NCBI GenBank assembly: GCA_038373885.1
Contig: JAWZYV010012362.1
Location: forward strand, 1 to 64,000
DNA length: 64,000 nt
DNA from: Cheiracanthium punctorium
Lineage: Eukaryota > Arthropoda > Arachnida > Araneae > Cheiracanthiidae
Direction of reading: 5' to 3'
The translations under genes and the position numbers were made by a program. Each line of letters begins with the position of its first letter. Positions within the stretch are counted from its first letter, which is position 1. Shown here in pieces: positions 55,321 through 64,000 of the stretch. The notes beneath the pieces are model-generated. The model was given only the letters and a program-made list of their open reading frames with translations. It was not told where the DNA came from and searched no databases.

Positions 55321-57088
55321 TTGGTTGGTTGGTTGATTGTTCTTTATTGGCACAAGGTCCAAAAAGGACATGCTGCGCCAGGCAAGGAGTTAAAATCGTA
55401 TCATGATGTATTCAGATGAAAGGTACCACAAAAATCTAGTAAAAGCTAAAATGTAAAGAATAAAAAGGTGAAAAGTAAAATTCAAAAAGTGTTAAAAGTA
55501 GATAAAAGGTCAAACAAAGACATCTGGATGGGGGGTCCCATCCAGATGCAAGTCAGAAGTGTGCAGATACGTCACACCGAAAAGAGAATGGTAGCCCGTT
55601 GAAGGAATAAAAACAAGTGCTGGTGAGGGGTTTCACCCAAAAGATCCTCAAGTCTGGGATGAGAACAATTAAAATTACTTAGGTAAAAGGCTTTAAAAGC
55701 AGAGCAAGAGGTTAAAAGATGATGTATGGTAAGAGGAGTATGACAATGAGGGCATTCAGGAGCAGGTTCACCCAAAAGGAGGTACTGATGGGTAAGTCTC
55801 GTATGGCCAATGCGAAGACGTGTCAGAATGACATCGTGCTTGCGGTACGATAGAGTGGACCAGTGGGTAAGGGGCTGGCCGGATAGAGTGAAGTTTGTTT
55901 TGGGTTTCACAGTCCCATATATGATTCCAAGTGCCTTTTGTTAGGGAAGAAAGGCCAGATTTTATATCAGTATAGGGTAGATCACAATTATATGGGACAG
56001 TAGAATGCGTGGCCAAAGAATCGCCTTTTTCATTTCCAAGAATCCCAGTATGGCTAGGTATCCAACAGTAGAGGATGTTGTATCCACGGTTCATGAGTCT
56101 CTTGTGCATGCGTAATACTTTCAAAATATAACTATGAGTTAGGGAGCCGGATTTCAGATTCTCCAAGATGCTTAGTGAGTCAGAGTAGATGATGAAGTGT
56201 TTGGTATTTGTTCTTGAGATGTAAAGAAGGCTTTCATAAATAGCTATTAATTCGGCTGTAAATACGGAACAAAATGAAGGTAGGGTATAGTTGTAAGAAT
56301 GATTATGATGTACATAAGCAAAGCCAACGTGATTATGAGATTTTGAGCCGTCAGTATACAGTTCTTCGAAGTTTTGATATTTCCTTTTATGGTCTAGAAA
56401 TAACTGTTTATATATTATGGGGTCAGTGTTTGGTTTTGTGAAGCCTTCGAATGGTTGTAGGTAGGGAATCTGCAATTTGGTCCATGGTGGGACTTCATGA
56501 AATGAACAAGTAGATACATTAAGATCCTCCAATTGGGTACCGACTACACTCCTACGGATCCGAAGTCCAAAGGAGGGAGTGCAGGAAGGGCGATTTGCAT
56601 AAAACTAGTCCAGTTAGGTATCTATGAAAGAATCCTTTAAGGGATGTGAAGAATGAGAAAAGATGCGAAAATAGGTATTCAATGACAATTTGTGACGGAT
56701 GAGAGTGTAAGGTGGTTCATGGCAGGTGACGTAAAGGCTATGTACAGGTGATGTCCTAAAAGCTCCAGAGCATATGCGTAGTGCAGTATGATGCACGGTG
56801 TCAAGTTTTTTTAGCATTGATTTAGAAGCCGATCCATAAACGCAGCTTGCATAGTCCATTTTGGAACGGATGACAGCTCGGTAGATCCGCATCAGAGCAT
56901 CACGCTCTGCACCCCAAGAGGAGTTGGTTAAGACTTATAAAATGTTGAGTTTTTTTTCGCATTTTCTACGAGTGTCAGAAATATGATTAGCAAACGTAAG
57001 TTTTTTGTCAAAAGTCAGACCTAAAAATTTAACGGAGTCCTTCACAATGATTTTAGTGTGATTGAGGTAGAGTTCTGGATCCGGGTGG
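55321..57088 (-). mobile_element. I-like non-LTR copy H, 5' truncated
   Basis: Minus-strand 3' part of the family, from the tail at 55321 to an abrupt end at about 57088 in the RT thumb. It lies in the gypsy remnant and is most like copy G. The stem CATCTGGATGGG / CCCATCCAGATG is at 55521-55549. No clear target duplication. Confidence 0.88.
55572..57088 (-). pseudogene. Copy H ORF2 fragment: RT thumb, RNase H, CCHC
   Basis: Pieces in shifting frames: MRIYRAVIRSKMDYASCVYG and GAFRTSPVHSLYVTCHEPP (56614-56892), then ELYTDGSKSHNHVGFAYVHH, FTAELIAIYESLLYIS, IIYSDSLSILENLKSG and CWIPSHTGILGNEKGDSLA (56532-55768; GNEKAD reads GNEKGD but the Asp is kept), then CPHCHTPLTIHHLLTSC (55910-55572). At least three frameshifts. 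Confidence 0.88.
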
Positions 57089-57740
57089 AATCTTGAATAA
57101 ATATTTATGTTAAGTTATTTATCTTGTAATTTATTGTACAATTAATCACTTTTCAAAAGATGCTCTGTGCTTCAGCCCAATTAGTACTGAAAAGTCTCCA
57201 ATCAACTTTGATTTTTATTTAACAAGTTGCCCACAAGTGAATATCAGCAAGACAAAATATTAAAGCTCATCCAATTTATAGGAACAGTCTAGTTTAATAT
57301 TTAGCATGTACAGATATAATGAATAGTAATTTGGGCGAACAGCTGAATACTGATATTCGGTGGTCAATTATTAAATATTTTTAATTTTGTTTTAATTGTC
57401 AGTAACAGGTCTCATTTCAAATTTGTAATTAAATACTAAATAAAATCTAATTAAAATTATTTTTAAATTGTTTGTAGATACAGTAGCCCGTGCTTGTCGG
57501 GAGACAAGAAGAATGTGTGATAAACGGCAGGAGGGGAGTGGAAGGGTTGATGCGAGATATAATTGATAAAATGTAAACTTATGATCACATACACTAATAA
57601 AATTAGTATAAGTGCTGTAACAGATAATCACTTGAATAATAAACATAGAATTTACCTTTTAAAATTTGTGTACAAATACATATTTTATTTAATGATAAAG
57701 AAACTATCCAAAGTGATCTGATTTGAAATGTATTAAAGGC
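57089..57740. other. Gene-free AT-rich spacer
   Basis: No recognisable coding sequence or repeat. Confidence 0.5.
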
Positions 57741-58652
57741 ATGGTGGCTTTTATGGTTGCAAAAAATGTATCCAGAAAGGCTTGTCTGTTAACAACAGAG
57801 TAATTTTCTTAGAATATGAAGCTGAGAAACTAACAGATGAAAGTTTCAGATTAAAGTTACAGGAAAGTCATCACACAGGAACTCCCCCCCTTATAGAATT
57901 AAACTTAGGGTTAGTTACTCAGGTGCCACTTGATAATATGCACTTAGTAATTTTGGGAGTAATGAGAAAACTTTTATTATACTGGCTTCAGAACGGAGAC
58001 CACAGTGTGCACATTAGCATGTCTCAGGCTTCTGCAATATCTGAAAAGTTAATACCCCTGGCCAAACACACACCAAGTGAGTTCAGTAGGAAACCCAGGT
58101 CTTTAAAAGAAGTAGACAGATTTAAAGCCACTGAATTACACCAGCTTTTGTTCTACACTGGGCCTATAGTTTTCCGTAACATCATATCCACAAATCATAT
58201 GCTGAGGATTTGCTAAAATTATTTGTGCAAAACATGGAAAAAATCGTGTACAACGTTCATAATTTAACCCACTTGGCAGATGATGTGTACCGATTTGGTT
58301 GTTTAGACAACTTTAGCTGTTTTCCCGTTTGAAAACTTCTTATTTCAATTAAAAGTCTATTTACGTACTGGAAATCGCCACTTATCTCAATTGTGATGCA
58401 GAATGTCAGAAAGAAATGTTGAAAAATCTGAAAAGAATGTACCCTTAATTAAACTTCACAGACTTCATAATCAGGGAACATGTCTAAATTTAAGTGGTGA
58501 CCAATTTAAAGAAATCACATTTAACAGCTCTCGCATAAGTGCCACAAATGTGAAAGATAGTTTTGTGCAACTGCAGAGTAGCAAAATTGTAGAAATTTTA
58601 AATATTATTAAAACTTCTGAAACTAATGACCCTAATACCATATTTATAGTCT
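57741..58652 (+). pseudogene. CACTA-like transposase remnant
   Basis: HGGFYGCKKCIQKGLSVNNR opens a zinc-like segment, followed by TDESFRLKLQESHHTGTPP, VPLDNMHLVILGVMRKLLLY, FSRKPRSLKEVDRFKATELH and QLLFYTGPIVFRNI. The order continues in another frame with VYNVHNLTHLADDVYRFGCL, DNFSCFPFENF and then LHNQGTCLNLSGDQFKEITF. I recognise this set (D-x-MHLV-x-LGVM, RKPRSL-x-E, TGP-V, YNVHNL-HL) from a repeated animal protein family. I associate it with EnSpm/CACTA-type transposases, though the superfamily label is less certain than the family match. Frameshifts lie near 58215 and 58400. It ends where BEL integrase sequence begins. Confidence 0.65.
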
Positions 58653-59142
58653 GTTTGGGTCGAGCATCCTTGAGCTACGAAGAGATGAACACCATCTTAT
58701 GTGACTGTGTACAAGTGGATCAACTCCCGTCCTATAACCTACATATCGGAAGATAATAGAGACCCTTCCCCTTTGTAACCCATGATGTTTTTGCAAGAAC
58801 TGCCTTCCTCAGGAATCCCGGATATTGACACACTAGATTCAAAAGATCTGAATCGAAGAGTTAGATACCGCCAAAGAATCGGATCTGATTTGCGAAATTG
58901 ATTCCGCAGTGAGTATTTAGAACAGCTTAGACAACAAGCTTTAAAAGAAAATAAGTACAAGCAATTAGGTGCTGGTGATATTGTTCTGGTTGAAGACATC
59001 AATAAACGATGCATACATTGGCCTTTAGTTAGAATAACAGAAATTTTGCCCAGAAAGGATAATATTGTTCGTGTGGCTAAGATAAAAACCGAAAAGGGAA
59101 TTTTTCTTCGTCCGTAGCTAAATTGTTCTCTTTGGAAATTCA
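58653..59142 (+). pseudogene. BEL/Pao integrase C-terminal end
   Basis: LGRASLSYEEMNTILCDC, then in other frames TYISEDNRD, MMFLQELPSSG, LNRRVRYRQRIGSDLRN, EYLEQLRQQALKENKYKQLG, AGDIVLVEDINKRCIHWPLV and NIVRVAKIKTEKGIFLRP. This is the typical end of BEL/Pao Pol, including the C-terminal domain after the integrase. Stops and at least two frameshifts make it dead. It meets a minus-strand gag region at about 59145. Confidence 0.85.
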
Positions 59143-59149
59143 TGATAAT

Positions 59150-60665
59150 TGTACTAACAGTTTTCTATTTCCAGATAGTCCTATTCCAAACAGGAGCAGT
59201 CCTTCCGTCAGCAAATGACCCATCACACCATTGCCTGATACTCCAACAATTAAAGTCTGTAAATAAAAATTTGAACCATTAGAATAATTCGAAAGAGTTA
59301 ATGGTTTTTCCGATGGTTTATCACGTGTGGTCATCTCTACTTTAGCCTGGCCATTTTTAGTCTGGTTACAAATACTATCAAAATGGCGATAACCACACTG
59401 TGAACATTCAACTTTTACATCAGTCTTTGCTGTAATGATTTCTCTTTTGTAAGCACCAGAAACAAATACCTTTTTTCTGCAGGATTTTTTTTTTTTTTTC
59501 ATCGTTGTTTAAATTTTGAGCAGATTTACAAAATTGGCTACTGTGCAATTCTTTATCGCAAAAACAACAGGTCTGCCTTTTCTCACTTACATCAGTAGCA
59601 ACAAGATCCAAAGCTGAAAAGGAGTTTTCTCGCTTATATGCTCTTTTATCATATTTGTTTATTTTAGATGGTGCAGACACGTCATCATGTCTAAATGGAG
59701 AGTCCGTGGCATTCTTAATTATGTCGGCTCGTTCTCGGGACTGAAGTGACTTAGCTATGAACTCTAATAATTTTTCGATATCAGAATACGCGTCTTCATT
59801 TGTTTTTTTGTTGATCTCTAACAGCAGGTCTTTGGGAGAGAGAGCTTTTAGTATAGTTGTACACAAAATGCTCGAAAGCTTATCTAGTGATTGACAGAGA
59901 TTTCCTAAACTTCTTAATTCAATAGAAATTTTATAAAATTTCCTGAAAGCATGCACATCATTCGAATTCTGTAAGGGTTTAACATTAAGAATGTTGCTCG
60001 TGTGTATGTATAAGTAAGTCGGTTCTACCAAATCTGTCTTTCAATAATTTTACTGCAGTATTGTACATGGAGGCGGATATGGGTAAACCTTCTACAGTTC
60101 TTAGAGCACTTCTGCTCAAACAGGACTTTAAATAATTTAATTTGTCAACTTTGTCTAACGATTCATTTGTATGAATCACTGACTCAAAACTGTTCCAAAA
60201 GTTTAGCCATTGGCCCAAATCCCATGAAATTTTATTAAAGAAAGTTTTGGCAGCTTCACGTGAACATTATTTAGACATTTTGATTCGTTAGTTGCTGTAC
60301 TATCTAAAGTTTATGCTGTAGGATTTCGTTCTGAGCTGTCTCCTACTGATAGAACTAACTTTTTGTTTTATTTTTTTAATTTTCTTGGTGGCGCGAAACT
60401 TTCCACGAACCACCTTTTCGCAGTACTCTTCCGCCTTTAAGTATTCCATTTCAAACTCTTCTGGTTTAAAAAGTTTTTCTAATGCCCTATTGACAGTAAC
60501 GAGGGAATCAAAATTCTGTGTCAACATTTCTACACATTCTTCTAACTCATTAGTATCTGACATGTCCATTTGCGTTATTGCTTCTTTTAACTCATTTAAA
60601 GATCTGGTAACTGCTGCCCTTAGAACAGTGTGCTTCTTTTTAAGCGTTGCTTCGTCTTCAGCCAT
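59150..60665 (-). pseudogene. BEL/Pao gag and start of protease, frameshifted
   Basis: The start is the ATG at 60665 (MAEDEATLKKKHTVLRAAVT), with a helical N-terminus. Further on come QWLNFWNSFESVIHTNESLD and VDKLNYLKSCLSRSALRTVE (the DUF1759-type gag core), then AFRKFYKISIELRSLGN. Zinc knuckles are CCFCDKELHSSQFC and ICFWCLQKRNHYSKD, and CSQCGYRHFDSIC is the third cysteine cluster. The last part (YLQTLIVGVSGNG) resembles the opening of the BEL protease, but its catalytic motif is not clear. Frameshifts lie near 60260, 60000 and 59480. Confidence 0.82.
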
Positions 60666-60780
60666 GATATGTTTTATGCTTATAATACTGTTACAAAAAT
60701 GTACCTCTTTTGTTTTCTAATATTGTTTTAAAGTTATTACCCTACAGTGTATGCAATACCGGCAAGGGATGCCATAAAAA

Positions 60781-61173
60781 TGTTACTACTAACTAAAACT
60801 AAGTATCAGGTAAATTGAACTTACTTGCTAAGATTGGTCTCGGGAGCGTAACTCTGCTCAGTAATCACTTTGTCTTCCTAAAATATGTCAAAAACCAAGA
60901 AATTTCACAAGCAAAACTAAATTATGACTAAGGTAAAGGGTTCCAAATTATATATTCTTGATTAATATTACATTATCTACATCTATAGTTATTTACAAAG
61001 CTATATACACACACAGGAACTATAAACATAAACATATCTCAACAAAACTAAACTAAAATGAACTAGCTATTTCTCCCTGCTTCGAGAAGAAATAAAAAAT
61101 ATGTGTTCTCTAAAAATTCGAATAAAAAAGTTCTCTCTCTTCGCTTTTAGGTCCAATGCCAATATAATCAACA
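60781..61173 (-). mobile_element. Candidate BEL/Pao LTR, 393 bp
   Basis: On the minus strand the segment starts TGTTGATTATATTGGCATTG and ends TAGTAACA, so it has TGTT...AACA ends. Its 3' end is 115 bp upstream of the gag ATG, and six bases later comes TGGCATCCCTTGCCGG, which could be a tRNA primer-binding site. A second LTR was not found in the window, so the call rests on ends and position alone. Confidence 0.45.
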
Positions 61174-63040
61174 GTCGTTCCTCTCCTGAGGTGGGTCGCG
61201 GAAGGGATGTCAGATCCAACAAAAGATTTGTTTAAAAATTTTAGAGGAACTTTCCTTTTCTGCTCTTTAATTCGATATGTGCCCTCGCAGAAGGAGAGGG
61301 GGTGGGAGGGGGAACGGCATTTGTGCTTGTGATTTCCACAGAAGTGTCCAATTTATGAAGGTTTTAAAAAAACTCAATTACATTTAAAATAGTGATCAAT
61401 TTTTTCTCTTATGGTATTAAAAGCATAAAATATTAATTCTTAAAAGGGATGGGAAATTATTGAAATTGGAATACTGAAGCATGGTATATTTATTAGTTTT
61501 CCCAGTCAAAATATCAAGTACTAAATAAACAGTGGAATTTTAATTTTCCGATTTGAAATACTGAAAGAAATTAAGATCTATGATTCTGTGCAAAGATCTA
61601 AAAACTATACTAAATTAATTTTATAAATAGTTCTAACAAAAAAACTGTTTATAAATTATAAAAACACAGGGGGAAAAAATCCATAGTATAACTATTTAAA
61701 CTAAACCTTTCAATATACAAGCATAAAATGATTATTCCTTTACCTTTTACCACCCCCCACAGAGGAGTGTCTCGGTGCATATGGAGAAGGGAAATAAACA
61801 AATGCCGTTGAAAAAAAGTTATTTACTTTACTGCAGATGTGCATATGTTTTCAAGTCTGTAAGCAATACTATCCATACAAAGGATAATGTTATCTCTACT
61901 CAATCACTGGGAGAGCTTCTATTAGTTTTAGTTATATTTATTTACTTTATTAAAACACTATTTACATTACGTTTCCATATTTAAAGGTATAATTATATAC
62001 AAATTCGATAACATGTTCAACAAAGACCGAAAGTGGCTAATCTATATAATTACATTCAAAGAACTGAATTAAAAACATATTTTGACTGTTGCCCGGTACC
62101 AAAGCAAATTCCCAGACACAGTGTAATAAAGGGCAGAAGTGTGAGAGAGTTTGCAACAGATATAGTTTAATAATAAAAACAAAAATTCTTTTAAAAAGTG
62201 CATCCTAAGACTAGTAATAATTATATTGTTAAGCATAATAAAATTAACTCAGGGGAATCTACAGTCATCAACTTTTGCTTGTTTTCCTAATCCGGCATGT
62301 TTCTGTTTTAATTTCTATTCTTCCTTGTATATTTTCATTGTGCACACGTCAGCTCCCAATATCTGCCACAAATAGTTCTAAATTATGGTAAATTGTTGTA
62401 TATTTGTAAACATTAGTTCCACGATTGTTATCCTTTAATGACACTTTGTTTTTAAATATAAATATATAACATGCAGGATTACAATGATTCTCCATTGTCA
62501 TTTCATTTCATTAACTGGACAGGTCATGTGCGACTCTCAGTATCAGAGCGAGCGCATTGAGCTAGACAGGCTCGGTTTTTATATTTAAATTAGTTTTAAA
62601 ACTATTTGTCATTCTTGTTAACTAAATTGTTAACAAACTTGCACCAAAGCATAAAACAAACAATTACTACACTTAAAACTCTTATTCTAAAAGTTATTGG
62701 TATGGTTTTAATCATTATTGTTCCGAATAGAGAAAAAATAAATGTATGGCTTTCACACTGGTTTATCAAAAGGAAAATACATATTTATTATAAAAATACC
62801 ACATCATTTTTCATAATGACTTTAACAATTATTAATTATATAGTACATCCGAATAAAACTTATATTCCATTCACATTTTTTGCATGTAGTACTGATATTG
62901 GAATAAATGCTGACTTAAGAGCGCTCGCCAGACATTTAAGGCCCAGGATCTTGTTTTTGTAAAAGAAAATCAAAATCAGTGCATTTAATCATAATCGTTT
63001 TATACTTTTATATTATCCTAAGTGGCAACACTGTGCTTAG
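61174..63040. other. Gene-free AT-rich stretch
   Basis: Frames at 61775 and 62606 show no similarity I know and have AT-driven composition. A G-rich patch lies at 61290-61316. Nothing else supported. Confidence 0.5.
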
Positions 63041-63545
63041 TGTCACTTGCTGTGTTTACCTTTTTCCCAGATACCGATGGCCAGGGGCATAGCCAAGGGG
63101 GGGGGAGGTGTTAGGGGGGGGGGGTCATAACTCCCCCATGAACTTTTTGCCATGCAAAATGTATATTCTTCACTCCCTTATCACACACATGTATGCATAT
63201 ATGTGAGTTGCAGTAGTCATAACCCCCCCATGAAAAATTTCTGGCTATGCCCCTGCCGATGGCACTTTTGCAGGTTGCTGTCAGCTCGATGTTGGCATCG
63301 TCCATGGATCTCACAAGAATCAATTGAGCCAGGGAATCAGCCTTGTTGAATTCTTTACGTTGCTTGACGAACTCAGCATCAGCTGCCTGAGCTTCATTCT
63401 GAGCCGCAGGACAGCTTCTCTCGCCACTATTGAGATCAAACACATCGTTGTGTTTTAGGAGCAATTCATTTTGTCTCCTCCACTTGCTCCAGTTAGAGCT
63501 TCCACAAAAGTTTCTCAATATTTGCTTTAAATTCCATACCATCTA
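63040..63545 (-). pseudogene. Ty1/copia gag N-terminal part with MITE insertion
   Basis: Minus-strand frame: GSSNWSKWRRQNELLLKHND, then QADAEFVKQRKEFNKADSL-like QAADAEFVKQRKEF, then NKADSLAQLILVRSMDDANI and ELTATCKSAIG. This pattern (one W-x-x-W segment, a helix with KADSLAQ-I-I, then C-x-x-A-x-x-x-W) is the copia gag N-terminal domain. After AIG the frame enters a 174-bp MITE. With the MITE left out it continues IWEKG, the expected Trp of the family. The rest of gag is missing. Confidence 0.75.
63082..63255. mobile_element. hAT MITE, 174 bp, perfect 8-bp duplication
   Basis: The ends CAGGGGCATAGCCA (63082-63095) and TGGCTATGCCCCTG (63242-63255) are perfect 14-bp inverted repeats. CCGATGGC flanks both sides (63074-63081 and 63256-63263). 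Inside are long G tracts and two copies of a CATAAC-CCCCCATGAA motif. No coding sequence. Confidence 0.93.
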
Positions 63546-63662
63546 CCGGCACAACTTTGCATGTGCAAACCAACAACTCTCTCCCACTTCAATTCAATCA
63601 CAAAGAAAGTCCTTCTGCTGGACGCATAACCAGTTGAACTCTGTTATTACATCTCTGTTGTT

Positions 63663-64000
63663 GTAGAAATCTACATGAAGCAGCCTGAAAGCTTTGAAGA
63701 TGGGTCAGATCATGTGTGTAAATTGCTGAAAAGCATTTATGGTCTCAAACAAGCTCCTAGAGTTTGGAATGAACAGTTCAAAAGTTTTTCAGAAAAGTGT
63801 GGCTTAAGACAGTCTAATGCAGATCCTTGTTTGTTTCTGATTGATAACAAATCCATTTTTCTCATTGTGTATGTGGATGATGGAATTATTGCATCTGCAG
63901 ATAATCAGTTTGCATTGCAATTTCTAAAGAGTCTGCAAAATGAATTTAGTGTGGTGATTAGTGAGGCAACTATTTTCTGTGAATCCAAATTGAGTGTCTT
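63663..64000 (+). pseudogene. Ty1/copia reverse transcriptase fragment, runs off window
   Basis: Open plus-strand frame: EIYMKQPESFEDGSDHVCKL, LKSIYGLKQAPRVWNEQF (copia RT signature), SNADPCLFLI and FLIVYVDDGIIASADN (YVDD active site). The part before EIYMKQ, with RT motif A, is absent, so it is 5' truncated. It lies opposite in orientation to the copia gag piece 120 bp away. It may belong to the same element after inversion, or to another copy. Confidence 0.88.

Noticed and set aside
62606..62962. 118-residue Ile/Thr-rich frame
   Set aside because: Composition follows AT-rich DNA; no signal of a real gene.
1..64000. Host genes, tRNA or rRNA genes, and phage-like or bacterial operons
   Set aside because: I looked on both strands and found none that I could support.

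Overview
This is eukaryotic, AT-rich, intron-poor DNA that consists almost entirely of transposable elements, most of them broken and many nested inside one another. I see no convincing host gene, no rRNA, no tRNA and no bacterial-type gene organisation. The mix (I-like non-LTR elements with RNase H, Penelope with GIY-YIG, piggyBac, hAT, mariner, pogo-like, BEL/Pao, Ty3/gypsy, Ty1/copia, R2-like) fits an arthropod. My impression of the protein flavour is a chelicerate, perhaps a spider, but that is inference from memory and not proof.

The dominant family is a two-ORF non-LTR retrotransposon of the I type: ORF1 with three CCHC knuckles, ORF2 with AP endonuclease, reverse transcriptase, RNase H and a final CCHC. 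There are eight pieces: copy A (minus, 1-3098, running off the left edge), E (plus, 3705-6324), G (plus, 8235-12350), I (minus, 13890-16012), B (minus, 33707-39421), C (minus, 39761-45383), D (plus, 47204-52829) and H (minus, 55321-57088). Copies B and D have exact 14-bp target duplications, and B keeps an unbroken ORF2. All copies whose 3' end lies in the window end in a CCAA-type tail and carry conserved 3' stem-loops.

Left part (1-16 kb): copy A; copy E split by an 841-bp solo LTR; a Penelope-like element (6328-7606); copy G; an R2-like endonuclease remnant; a mariner deletion derivative; and copy I, split by an insert that itself holds a 177-bp pogo-like MITE.

Middle-left part (16.5-31.8 kb): a hAT element (16526-22189) whose transposase is partly inverted and which hosts a complete but internally deleted piggyBac element (18355-19750, TTAA on both sides) and a Penelope GIY-YIG fragment with a 248-bp tandem duplication. 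Then come two further hAT remnants and a second piggyBac remnant whose right end is a TTAA at 31810.

Right part (31.8-64 kb): a Ty3/gypsy pol remnant (31810-32405 and 54189-55320) split by a 21.8-kb hAT element with 8-bp target duplications. Inside that hAT lie its own transposase remnants, a pogo-like element holding copy B, and copies C and D. The window closes with copy H inside the gypsy remnant, a CACTA-like transposase remnant, a rearranged BEL/Pao element with a candidate LTR, and copia pieces, one of them carrying a 174-bp hAT MITE with a perfect 8-bp target duplication.

The most informative content is therefore a readable insertion history plus one probably recent I-like family, not a new host system.
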